In this document: one piece after another, positions 15,653 through 22,630 of the stretch
How positions within the stretch are numbered: the stretch's first letter is position 1
Layout of the letters: each line of letters begins with the position of its first letter
NCBI GenBank assembly: GCA_910587495.1
Contig: CAJUMT010000025.1
Coordinates: forward strand, 1-22,630
Direction of reading: 5' to 3'
DNA length: 22,630 nucleotides
Source: an uncultured Lachnospiraceae bacterium
Lineage (GTDB): Bacteria; Bacillota_A; Clostridia; Lachnospirales; Lachnospiraceae
Notes under the pieces: model-generated
Told to the model about the DNA's origin: nothing
The model's database searches: none
Seen by the model: the letters and a program-made list of their open reading frames with translations, nothing else
Position numbers and translations under genes: made by a program

Positions 15653-16953
15653 CTTTTATCTCCTCTCTTCCGCACTGTCCTTACTAACTCTCCCAGATAA
15701 GACAGAGAACCAAAAGCAAGGATGATATCGTCTTTATCCGCCAGTTCATAAGCTTTTTCCACCGCGTCCGCTATGCTGTCCGCCGCCCGGACATGAGGAT
15801 TGTACTTTGCCACGGCGCGGGCAAGATCCTGAGCCGGAAGCGCCCTGTCATTGTCCGGCGTCATGACGGTGACGATTTGTGCCGCCAGAGGCACGGTCTT
15901 TTGTATGACAAGATCATATTCTTTATCCGCCAGCACGCCCATAATATAGATAAGCCTTCGCCCGGGCAGATAATTTTCTATGGTTTCCCGAAGCCGCTTT
16001 GCCGCATCCTGGTTGTGTGCCCCATCCACAATAAAGTACGGTTCTTTTGACACTACGGTAAAGCGCCCGGTCCAAACGGCTTTCTTAAGCCCTGCCCTGA
16101 CGGCGGCTTCTGGTATCTCATAGCCTTTTTCCCTCAGCGCGTCAATCACCTCCAGCGCCAGCGCCGCATTTTCAAACTGATACTCCCCGGATAAAGATAT
16201 CTCTGCCTGACTATAATCTTTATAATCAAATGTTTGTGCAAAAAGCCCCCGCTTTCGATTTACGATCCGAGAAGGATCAACCGATCTCACAGAGCATCCG
16301 CACGCTTTGGCCTGTTCCGCTACCGCGTGAGCCGCCTCCGGCTTCTGCTTTGCGGTCACTACGGTACATCCCGGCTTGATGATCCCGGCTTTATTTTCCG
16401 CGATCAAAGCCAATGTATCGCCTAAAAATCCCATATGATCCATACTAATCGACGAGAGTACCGCCGCCTCTGTATTCTTAATCACATTCGTGGCGTCCGT
16501 CCGCCCTCCCATGCCGGTCTCCAACACTATCAGGTCGCATGCCTGCTCCCTGAAATATAAAAATGCCACCGCCGTCTCCGCCTCAAACATGGTGGGGTGG
16601 CCAAGCCCTTCCGAGAGCATCTCTTTCCCGACCGCCTGCACTTTTTCTGTCAGGCGGGTCAGATCTTCCCTGGAAATATATGCTTCGTCCACTTGTATCC
16701 GCTCCCGATAGGTGAATATTGTCGGCGAAATGTATCTTCCCGTCCTGTATCCGGCTTCTTTTAATATAGTGGACACAAAAGCCAGCACGGAACCTTTGCC
16801 GTTGGTTCCTGCTATATGTATAAATTTAAGACTGTCCTGTGGATTTCCAAGCCTGTTTAACAGTTCCCGAAGGGGGGCAAGGGTGATCTCGCCCGCATAC
16901 TGATTACACCCCTCCAGGAACTGTTTTGCTTCTTCATATGTCATTTCATTCAC
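15649..16953 (-). CDS. folC: Bifunctional folylpolyglutamate synthase / dihydrofolate synthase
   Basis: 434 residues, normal for FolC. The P-loop GTNGKGSV is at 49-56, followed by YISPTIFTYRERIQVD, the Mur-ligase-like GMGGRTDATNV and SSISMDHMGFLGDT, a middle SGEYQFENAALALEVI, and the C-terminal domain start YFIVDGAHNQDAAKRL. It adds glutamate to dihydropteroate and to reduced folates. The start is uncertain: GTG at 16953 has GAGGA only 3 nt upstream, and ATG at 16944 has it ~12 nt upstream. It overlaps pheA by 4 nt and the two form a folate/aromatic pair. Confidence 0.95.
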   Translation of the reverse strand: MNEMTYEEAKQFLEGCNQYAGEITLAPLRELLNRLGNPQDSLKFIHIAGTNGKGSVLAFVSTILKEAGYRTGRYISPTIFTYRERIQVDEAYISREDLTRLTEKVQAVGKEMLSEGLGHPTMFEAETAVAFLYFREQACDLIVLETGMGGRTDATNVIKNTEAAVLSSISMDHMGFLGDTLALIAENKAGIIKPGCTVVTAKQKPEAAHAVAEQAKACGCSVRSVDPSRIVNRKRGLFAQTFDYKDYSQAEISLSGEYQFENAALALEVIDALREKGYEIPEAAVRAGLKKAVWTGRFTVVSKEPYFIVDGAHNQDAAKRLRETIENYLPGRRLIYIMGVLADKEYDLVIQKTVPLAAQIVTVMTPDNDRALPAQDLARAVAKYNPHVRAADSIADAVEKAYELADKDDIILAFGSLSYLGELVRTVRKRGDKR

Positions 16954-17055
16954 GCTTCCTCTGTTAAAATTCTAATGAACTGTAACCCATCATAGCATAA
17001 GAATGCGCCTGTTTCAATATGAATAATTTCTTCTTTCATCTCCCATACTATCCCC

Positions 17056-17439
17056 ATGATCACACAAAATTTTCTGCGCTGCGGCGTGATCGGGTGGGCC
17101 ATGGAAGTCTTCTGGACCGGTCTTCATGCCCTGCGCGTACGCAACCCCAAATTGACCGGGAAATCTTCTCTGTGGATGTTCCCCATATATGGCAGCGCCG
17201 CATTTTTAGCGCCTGTCATGAAACACATGAAAGATAAACCTGTATTTAAACGGGGGCTTGTATACATGACCTGTATTTTCGGCGGCGAATATATAAGCGG
17301 CCTGCTTTTAAAACGCCGCGGCATGTGTCCCTGGGATTACAGTAAAAGCCCCTTGCAGTGCCAGGGCGTCATCCGCCTGGACTATGCCCCGGTATGGTTC
17401 CTGGTAGGCCTTTTCTACGAACGTCTCCTTACCAGATAA
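17056..17439 (+). CDS. Small putative ABC transporter permease (CmpB/DUF1113-like)
   Basis: 127 residues, hydrophobic with about four membrane segments. The pattern FLRCGVIGWAMEVFWTGLHA, SLWMFPIYGSAAFLAP, GGEYISGLLLKRRGMCPWDYS, and QGVIRLDYAPVWFLVGLFYERL matches the PF06541-type 'putative ABC transporter permease' family, common in Clostridia. No ATP-binding partner is near, so transport is unproven. The ATG at 17056 has no good Shine-Dalgarno and no upstream in-frame alternative ATG exists; an in-frame TGA lies at 17020. It sits just upstream of the pyrB leader. Confidence 0.75.
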   Translation: MITQNFLRCGVIGWAMEVFWTGLHALRVRNPKLTGKSSLWMFPIYGSAAFLAPVMKHMKDKPVFKRGLVYMTCIFGGEYISGLLLKRRGMCPWDYSKSPLQCQGVIRLDYAPVWFLVGLFYERLLTR

Positions 17440-17663
17440 AGCCCCGAAAGTTTCTTTAAAAAACAAGTTGAATTTCCCTCTCATATCGTGTATCCTAGTC
17501 GTAGTGTTAAACAGCATCTGCCGAGTGGCAAATGCGGAACTTGTTTTATCAGCATATGCCCGAACAATGCCCGTAAGGAAGTCAGGACGCACAGCGGCCG
17601 GACTTCCTTACAGATACCGGGGCATTGTGAGGGCGTATGCGGAACTTTCCATAGGAGGCTTAT
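17440..17663 (+). promoter_or_regulatory. Structured pyrBI leader region
   Basis: The whole gap folds into a nested set of matching stems. P1 is GAAAGTTTC 17446-17454 with GGAACTTTC 17641-17649 (one GU). P2 is AAAACAAGTT 17460-17469 with AACTTGTTTT 17538-17547, enclosing GCATCTGCC/GGCAAATGC (17514-17535). P3 is a long hairpin of GCATATGCCC/GGGCGTATGC (17552-17561/17631-17640), ACAATGCCC/GGGCATTGT (17564-17572/17620-17628), and GTAAGGAAGTC/GACTTCCTTAC (17573-17583/17601-17611). ATGCGGAACTT occurs twice (17532, 17637). P1 ends just before the pyrB AGGAGG. This resembles a three-way-junction regulatory RNA or an inserted palindromic element. A PyrR-binding consensus was not recognised. Confidence 0.65.
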
Positions 17664-18584
17664 ATGAGACATTTAATGAGTCCTCTGGATTTCAGCGTCA
17701 AAGAACTGGATCAGCTTCTCGACCTGGCAGGCGACATTGAACGCCATCCGGAGAAATACGCCCATGCGTGTGACGGCAAAAAACTCGCAACTTTGTTTTA
17801 CGAACCCAGCACCAGAACAAGGCTTAGTTTCGAAGCTGCCATGATCAACTTAGGCGGCAATATTTTTGGTTTTTCTTCCGCGGCCAGCAGTTCCGCAGCC
17901 AAGGGAGAAAGTGTTTCCGACACCATCCGCATGATCTCCTGTTATGCCGACATCTGCGCCATGCGTCATCCCAAAGAAGGGGCGCCCATGGTAGCCAGCA
18001 CCGTATCTTCTATTCCTGTTATCAACGCCGGCGACGGCGGACACCAGCATCCCACTCAGACTCTTACCGACCTGCTTACGATCCGTTCTTTAAAGGGACG
18101 ACTTGACAACCTTGTCATCGGTCTTTGCGGAGACTTAAAATTCGGACGCACCGTCCATTCGCTGGTACGCGCTCTGGCACGATATCAGAACATAAAGTTT
18201 GTATTCATCTCCCCGGAAGAGCTTAAGATTCCCGGCTATATCAAGGAAGATGTACTGGAAGCAGGTCATTTTCCTTACAAAGAGGTGGAAAGAATCGAGG
18301 ATGTCATGCCCGAGTTGGATATCCTATACATGACCCGCGTACAGCGGGAACGCTTCTTCAACGAAGAAGACTATGTAAGACTAAAAGATTTTTACATTTT
18401 AAATAATAAAAAGATGAAACTGGCAAAAGAGGATATGATCGTCATGCATCCCCTTCCCCGTGTCAACGAAATTGCCGTGGAAGTGGATAAAGACCCCCGG
18501 GCCGCCTATTTCCGTCAGGTGCAGTACGGCGTCTATGTGCGTATGGCGCTGATCCTTACGCTTTTGGAGGTGAATGTATGTTAA
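17664..18584 (+). CDS. pyrB: Aspartate carbamoyltransferase catalytic subunit
   Basis: 306 residues, normal length. It condenses carbamoyl phosphate and aspartate, committing carbon to pyrimidine synthesis. Carbamoyl-phosphate site STRTR at 49-53 in FYEPSTRTRLSFEAA; SAAKGESVSDTIRM carries the K84-type loop; AGDGGHQHPTQTLTDLL and LYMTRVQRERF follow, with VMHPLPRVNEI toward the C-terminus. AGGAGG lies 5 nt before the ATG. The gene overlaps pyrI by 7 nt and the two form a B-class holoenzyme pair. Regulation is probably through the structured leader just upstream. Confidence 0.97.
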   Translation: MRHLMSPLDFSVKELDQLLDLAGDIERHPEKYAHACDGKKLATLFYEPSTRTRLSFEAAMINLGGNIFGFSSAASSSAAKGESVSDTIRMISCYADICAMRHPKEGAPMVASTVSSIPVINAGDGGHQHPTQTLTDLLTIRSLKGRLDNLVIGLCGDLKFGRTVHSLVRALARYQNIKFVFISPEELKIPGYIKEDVLEAGHFPYKEVERIEDVMPELDILYMTRVQRERFFNEEDYVRLKDFYILNNKKMKLAKEDMIVMHPLPRVNEIAVEVDKDPRAAYFRQVQYGVYVRMALILTLLEVNVC

Positions 18585-19012
18585 GTATCGGAGGACTTCA
18601 CGAAGGTTTTGTACTGGACCATATCGAGGCCGGCAGAAGTATGGAGATCTATCAGTATCTGAATCTGGATAAATTTGACGGCTGCGTCGCCATCATCAAG
18701 AACGCCCGCAGTAATAAGATGGGAAAAAAAGACATCATCAAGATCGAATGCCCCATTGACCAGATTGATCTGGATGCCCTGGGTTTTATCGACCATAAGA
18801 TCACTGTCAATATCATCCAGAATAACCAGATCATCAATAAAGCAAAACTTTCTCTTCCCAAAGAAATCAAGAATGTGGCAAGGTGTCATAATCCGCGCTG
18901 CATCACTTCTATCGAGCAGGAACTGGACCATATCTTCGTCCTGACCGACCCGGAAAAGGAAGTCTACCGCTGCAAATACTGCGAAGAAAAATACAGAAGG
19001 AAAAAGAAATAA
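18578..19012 (+). CDS. pyrI: Aspartate carbamoyltransferase regulatory subunit
   Basis: 144 residues. The N-terminal allosteric domain starts near GLHEGFVLDHIEAGRSMEIY and has VAIIKNARSNKMGKKDIIKIE. The C-terminal zinc domain has C103, C108, C132 and C135 (ARCHNPRC, RCKYCEE). It binds the catalytic trimers and confers nucleotide feedback. The ATG at 18578 lies inside pyrB and has GGAGG 7 nt upstream. It is followed closely by a terminator. Confidence 0.97.
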   Translation: MLSIGGLHEGFVLDHIEAGRSMEIYQYLNLDKFDGCVAIIKNARSNKMGKKDIIKIECPIDQIDLDALGFIDHKITVNIIQNNQIINKAKLSLPKEIKNVARCHNPRCITSIEQELDHIFVLTDPEKEVYRCKYCEEKYRRKKK

Positions 19013-19018
19013 TATAAG

Positions 19019-19050
19019 GGCTGTCCGCTACTGGGCAGCCTCTTTTTCTT
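19019..19050 (+). terminator. Rho-independent terminator of pyrBI
   Basis: GGCTGTCC (19019-19026), loop GCTACT, GGGCAGCC (19033-19040), then TCTTTTTCTT. One GU pair is present. It begins 6 nt after the pyrI stop and overlaps the last codons of the convergent AI-2E family gene. Confidence 0.85.
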
Positions 19051-20257
19051 CTGCCTTTTCTTCTTTCATCTGCATCTTTATCCTCTTTCGCACCCATTCC
19101 TGAACCAGCTGGTAGATAAACGCAAAGACCGGTACGCCGATGACCATGCCTACAATACCGAACAGTCCTCCAAACAAAAGGATCGCGAACAATACCCAAA
19201 AACTTCCAAGGTTCGTGGAATTGCCCAGAATCTTCGGACCTAAAATATTTCCGTCAAACTGCTGGAGTACCAGGATAAAAATGATAAAATACACACATTT
19301 CACAGGGCTGACCATCAGGATCAAAATCGCCGTGGGCACGGCTCCAAAAAAGGGACCGAAAAAAGGAATAATATTTGTAACGCCGATGACCACACTGATC
19401 AACATGGCATACGGCATCTTCATAACGCTGGTGAAAGCCATACAAATCAGGCCGATGATCAGGGAATCCAAAAGTTTTCCTTTGACAAAACCGCCCAGAT
19501 AATTATTCAAAATATTTATTTGATACAAGATCCAGTCCGCCGTCTGCATCCTATCCGGCGACAAGTCCTTTTTAGCGGGAAAGACAGCATGCACAACGAT
19601 CTTCGCCTGATGGGCAAAAATCTTACGGCTGTTCATCAGGTATACTGCCACAATCAGGCCGATAATCAGGTCTTTGGCCACACTTACGGTCGTCCACAGG
19701 CTGATGGACACGCCATTAATAATATTATTGATATTGGGCATCAGGCCTTTGGCAAAGCTCTGGGCATAATCGCTGATCTCTTTTGAATACTGCTCCACAT
19801 AATTTAAAATCACCTCATTGTCAGCCACCATCTGTTCCAGCCAGCTGCTCATTCTCTGGATGTACTCGGGCATAGCTTCTATTAAAAGGGTAATACTGCC
19901 GATCACCTGCGCACCCACCATAGCGATCAATCCGTAGATAACCAGGCAGAACAAAAGCAGACTTATAACAATCCCTGCGCCGGACAGAAGCTTTTTATAC
20001 CTCTTCTGCTTGTAAGAAGGTTTTTTCTCAAGCTCCAGAACTTTCCACATCCAGCGCTCAAACCAGTTGCACAAAGGCGACAGAAGATAGGCGATCACTG
20101 CGCCGAAAGCAAACGGCCTTAATATCCCCATGATCAACCCGATATAAATACGAAGCTCCTTGAACCGAAATACCATAAAAAAGAACAAAATGCTCGTCGC
20201 AATGGTCAAAAACGCCGCCAAGCCTTTATGGTAATAGTCTCTCCAGTTATCTTTCAT
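19028..20257 (-). CDS. AI-2E family transporter (PF01594 permease)
   Basis: 409 residues. Hydrophobic segments begin at residues ~15-30 and ~45-60, followed by the long central soluble/helical stretch and a C-terminal block of segments, the PF01594 layout. Recognisable stretches are AFGAVIAYLLSPLCNWFER, VTNIIPFFGPFFGAVPTAIL, and LGPKILGNSTNLGSFWVLFAILLFGGLFGIVGMVIGVPV, the last being the family signature. The tail is lysine/glutamate rich. Members include TqsA-like permeases and Na+/H+ antiporter-like proteins; the substrate here is unknown. A weak AGAGG lies ~10 nt before the ATG. It is convergent with pyrI. Confidence 0.92.
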   Translation of the reverse strand: MKDNWRDYYHKGLAAFLTIATSILFFFMVFRFKELRIYIGLIMGILRPFAFGAVIAYLLSPLCNWFERWMWKVLELEKKPSYKQKRYKKLLSGAGIVISLLLFCLVIYGLIAMVGAQVIGSITLLIEAMPEYIQRMSSWLEQMVADNEVILNYVEQYSKEISDYAQSFAKGLMPNINNIINGVSISLWTTVSVAKDLIIGLIVAVYLMNSRKIFAHQAKIVVHAVFPAKKDLSPDRMQTADWILYQINILNNYLGGFVKGKLLDSLIIGLICMAFTSVMKMPYAMLISVVIGVTNIIPFFGPFFGAVPTAILILMVSPVKCVYFIIFILVLQQFDGNILGPKILGNSTNLGSFWVLFAILLFGGLFGIVGMVIGVPVFAFIYQLVQEWVRKRIKMQMKEEKAEEKEAAQ

Positions 20258-20448
20258 TTTAAAAATGCCTCTTCTTTATGTAATATTTTGTACTTCCAGT
20301 ATTTCCCAAATACTGAAATGTATACTTATTATAATACAGCTTTTTACATTTTAAAAGTCAATTTTTGTTTATCTTATCATGCCCATACGCAAGAAGCAAG
20401 CAAGCGTTTATTTCTCCAAAAAAAGTTCCATCCGACAAAATTATATAG

Positions 20449-20454
20449 TATAAT
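20449..20454 (+). promoter_or_regulatory. Likely -10 box for the aldo/keto reductase gene
   Basis: An exact TATAAT in TATAGTATAATGAATG, 49 nt upstream of the ATG at 20504. No good -35 is seen at 16-18 bp spacing (best TTCCAT). The remaining intergenic stretch 20258-20503 is AT-rich and shows no other clear feature. Confidence 0.45.
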
Positions 20455-20503
20455 GAATGTATCTTTCAGCTCATAACAGATTCTTACATAAGGAGGATAC
20501 ACT

Positions 20504-21523
20504 ATGGTAAACGTACGACTGGGAAGAACCGGCATCATCGTCAATAAGAACGGATTCGGCGCTCTTCCTATCCAGAGGATTCCCATGAAGGACGCCGTCC
20601 GCCTTCTGCATAAAGCTTACGACGGCGGCATGCGTTTTTATGACACGGCCCGCATGTATACGGACAGCGAAGAAAAATTAGGGGCTGCTTTTTTTGACAG
20701 AAGAGAACATATAAAGATCTCTTCGAAGACCGGCGCAGTGACGGCGGAAGGATTCTGGAAAGATCTTGAGACTACTCTTCACACCTTAAAGACCGACCAC
20801 CTGGATCTCTACCAGTTTCACAATCCGTCCTTCTGCCCGAAACCGGGCGATGAAAGCGGGATATATGACGCCGCACTGGAGGCGAAAGAAAAAGGCATGA
20901 TCCTTCATATCGGCATCACAAACCACCGGCTTAATGTTGCCAGGGAAGCCATTGAAAGCGGGTTGTACGAGACCTTGCAGTTCCCTTTCTGTTACCTTTC
21001 GGGCGAACAGGAGCTGCGTCTGTTAGAGGCATGCCAAAAGCAAGATATGGGATTCTTGTCCATGAAAGCTCTCTCCGGCGGCCTGATCGTAAACGCCGCC
21101 GCTGCCTACGCGTTCCAGGCGCAGTACGAAACGCTGCCTCTCTGGGGCATACAAAAGGAAGAAGAGCTGGATCAATTCTTATCCTTTATCAATGATCCCC
21201 CTGTTATGAACCCGGAGTTGTCCGCCGTCATCGAAAAAGACCGGAAAGAACTTTTAGGAGATTTCTGTCGCGGCTGCGGCTACTGCATGCCTTGTCCTGC
21301 CGGGATCGAAATCAACAACTGCGCCCGCATGTCCCTGCTGCTTCGCCGCTCACCGGCACAGCCTTATCTGACTGAAACATGGCAGGCAAAGATGAAGCTG
21401 ATCGAGGACTGCAAGCACTGTGAGTCCTGTAAGAAAAAATGTCCTTACGGACTGGATACCCCAAATCTTCTGAAGAAAAACTACGAAGACTACAAAGAAG
21501 TACTGGCGGGGAAAAAAGTCTGA
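20504..21523 (+). CDS. Aldo/keto reductase with C-terminal ferredoxin-like [4Fe-4S] domain
   Basis: 339 residues. The AKR barrel shows the catalytic tetrad D47, Y52, K75 and H106 (RFYDTARMY, SSKTG, LYQFHNPSF), with GRTGIIVNKNGFGALPIQ at the start. A C-terminal module from ~250 has two cysteine clusters, CRGCGYCMPCPAG and CKHCESCKKKCPYG, which can hold Fe-S clusters. Such enzymes are common in anaerobes and are often annotated as oxidoreductases of unknown substrate. AAGGAGG lies ~7-8 nt before the ATG. Monocistronic between its own promoter-like box and a terminator. Confidence 0.93.
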   Translation: MVNVRLGRTGIIVNKNGFGALPIQRIPMKDAVRLLHKAYDGGMRFYDTARMYTDSEEKLGAAFFDRREHIKISSKTGAVTAEGFWKDLETTLHTLKTDHLDLYQFHNPSFCPKPGDESGIYDAALEAKEKGMILHIGITNHRLNVAREAIESGLYETLQFPFCYLSGEQELRLLEACQKQDMGFLSMKALSGGLIVNAAAAYAFQAQYETLPLWGIQKEEELDQFLSFINDPPVMNPELSAVIEKDRKELLGDFCRGCGYCMPCPAGIEINNCARMSLLLRRSPAQPYLTETWQAKMKLIEDCKHCESCKKKCPYGLDTPNLLKKNYEDYKEVLAGKKV

Positions 21524-21533
21524 CCCCTACGCA

Positions 21534-21564
21534 AAAAGACGCCGAACACCGGCGTCTTTTAATT
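21534..21564. terminator. Bidirectional terminator between AKR and CPBP genes
   Basis: AAAAGACGCCG (21534-21544), loop AACAC, CGGCGTCTTTT (21550-21560) followed by AATTTT. The stem is perfect with T-tracts on both strands. It lies 10 nt after the AKR stop and overlaps the stop of the CPBP gene. Confidence 0.92.
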
Positions 21565-22383
21565 TTCTTTTCTCAACATCCAAAAGGCGAATAAAAAAAC
21601 GAGACCGCTGACTAAGGTAGCTCCAAAAAAACCGGCAGGCGTGCCAAACAGAAGATCCGACGCGCTGCCTTCCCCCAAAAGAACCACGAACAGATTCGCA
21701 GACATATGGGCCAGCACCGGAGCGATGATCCTCTGATACCGCTCCATCAGCCATGCGAAAAAGAGTCCTACGGTAAAAGCATATATGCCCTGGACGATGT
21801 TTCCGTGTATGATTCCAAAAGCCAACGCACTGAAAAACATAGAAGCATGTACACCAGCCATGTCCCTGAATCTTTGATAAAAGAGACCTCTCATCAAAAG
21901 CTCTTCCACCGCTGGAGCGAGAAATCCCACGCAGGCCATCCGAAGCCATATGCTGCCCATGTTAAGCGCCTCGCTGGTCTCCTGATAACCCTCTGATATA
22001 CGGATCAGCTGCGTCAAGCTAATGACATTGTTGGCAAAAAGCGCCAGCGCGCCGCTGCCGATAACAATCCACAGGAGCTTTCCCTCTGTAGGCATCTCTT
22101 TCCATTTGAAAAAATGCCTTCTTTTTGTATCCCTGTAATACATGAAGCCAAACAAAGGAAAGCTAATCACCGCGCCGATCAGCACAATCGTTACGGTTCC
22201 GGCCATATATTTATCTATAAAAGTATCCTGCACTCTGTTAAAAGAAGCGCCTTTCATCAGAGTTGGTAAAAGCAACGCCGCCGCGTAAAAAACTGACACA
22301 AAAAACTGCACCGCTTCATATAAAAGAACCGGGTACACGGCGCGCCAAACACCAAATGCCGTCACTTTCTTTTTAATTTCCAT
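21559..22383 (-). CDS. CPBP family intramembrane glutamic endopeptidase
   Basis: 274 residues with about seven hydrophobic segments. The CPBP (Rce1-like, formerly Abi) active-site motifs are present: E160-E161-x3-R165 in VEELLMRGLFYQRF, F189-x3-H193 in LAFGIIHGNIVQ, and H226-x3-N230 in LAHMSANLF. Such proteases process prenylated-type or peptide substrates, or serve in bacteriocin immunity; the substrate is unknown here. The ATG at 22383 lies 6 bp from the argS stop, so it is likely cotranscribed with argS. Ribosome binding site is weak (AGAGGA ~11 nt upstream). Confidence 0.9.
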   Translation of the reverse strand: MEIKKKVTAFGVWRAVYPVLLYEAVQFFVSVFYAAALLLPTLMKGASFNRVQDTFIDKYMAGTVTIVLIGAVISFPLFGFMYYRDTKRRHFFKWKEMPTEGKLLWIVIGSGALALFANNVISLTQLIRISEGYQETSEALNMGSIWLRMACVGFLAPAVEELLMRGLFYQRFRDMAGVHASMFFSALAFGIIHGNIVQGIYAFTVGLFFAWLMERYQRIIAPVLAHMSANLFVVLLGEGSASDLLFGTPAGFFGATLVSGLVFLFAFWMLRKEN

Positions 22384-22389
22384 CCGGCT

Positions 22390-22630
22390 TTACATCCTCT
22401 CCGGCGCTTCAAAGCCAAGTACCTCAATACAGGTTTCCAGCACTTGCTTCACCAGCATAAGAAGCCTGATTCTGCCGTCTTTTTGTGTTTCGTCTTCGGT
22501 GCCTAAAATGCTCGTTTCATGATAAAACTTATTAAAAGCGTTGGCAAGTCCGTAAATATAAGCGCATACTTTATGGGGCGCAAGCTCCTCACAGGCACTT
22601 TCCATCACACTGCTGAAACGGGCGATCTCC
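22390..22630 (-). CDS. argS: Arginyl-tRNA synthetase, C-terminal fragment (runs off right edge)
   Basis: The last ~79 codons. The frame is open to the window edge (EIARFSSVMESACEELAPHK), so the true start lies outside. The stretch is the DALR anticodon-binding helix bundle: PHKVCAYIYGLANAFNKFYH, a charged segment, RLLMLVKQVLETCIEVLG, and the terminal LGFEAPERM, typical of bacterial ArgS ends. Charges tRNA-Arg. Confidence 0.93.
   Translation of the reverse strand, partial: EIARFSSVMESACEELAPHKVCAYIYGLANAFNKFYHETSILGTEDETQKDGRIRLLMLVKQVLETCIEVLGFEAPERM

Noticed and set aside
17440..17663. PyrR-binding attenuator
   Set aside because: No PyrR-type conserved loop sequence and no T-rich terminator hairpin was found ahead of pyrB.
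17468..17740. Possible leader peptide before pyrB
   Set aside because: The frame starts at TTG without a Shine-Dalgarno and runs into pyrB out of frame; the structured repeats explain its open character.

Overview
The window looks like a low-to-medium GC Firmicute chromosome, most likely a gut Lachnospiraceae or related Clostridia. The evidence is the gene types (pyrBI with a zinc regulatory subunit, fused chorismate mutase/prephenate dehydratase, an aldo/keto reductase with a ferredoxin-like tail, an AI-2E family permease, a CPBP protease beside argS), the strong AGGAGG-type ribosome binding sites and the tight gene overlaps. No genus can be fixed from the sequence alone. No tRNA, rRNA or CRISPR array was seen.

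Left part (1-8763, minus strand): a surface-glycan locus running off the left edge. In transcription order it encodes an 840-residue CDP-glycerol-transferase-like protein with a C-terminal repeat (propeller-like) region, NeuB, NeuC and NeuA (synthesis and CMP activation of a sialic-acid-type nonulosonic acid), a B12-binding radical SAM protein, a Rossmann + DUF115/Maf-like putative nonulosonate transferase, an FdtA-like sugar 3,4-ketoisomerase and the start of a glycosyltransferase. The DNA is AT-rich up to about 7440 and clearly GC-richer beyond it. The switch falls inside the large fusion gene, at the border between its transferase-like and repeat domains, which suggests an exchanged cassette.

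Middle (8764-13619, minus strand): immediately upstream of the glycan locus is an intact TnpB (IS200/IS605 OrfB)-like gene whose RuvC residues appear to be lost at all three catalytic positions while the zinc finger is kept. It looks like an exapted, nuclease-dead TnpB. A hairpin-rich stretch lies just 3' of it and a pair of related palindromes (32 and 40 bp) just 5' of it. Further upstream is an operon of a MATE exporter, an EamA/DMT exporter and a degenerate sigma-70-like protein lacking region 4. This neighbourhood is the best candidate for an undescribed regulatory system.

Right part (13666-22630): mostly ordinary metabolism. A PHP phosphoesterase (+), folC-pheA (- strand, 4-nt overlap), a small putative ABC transporter permease (+), pyrB-pyrI (+) behind an unusually well-folded leader and with its own terminator, an AI-2E family permease (-), a ferredoxin-type aldo/keto reductase (+) with a bidirectional terminator, and a CPBP protease plus the 3' end of argS (-).
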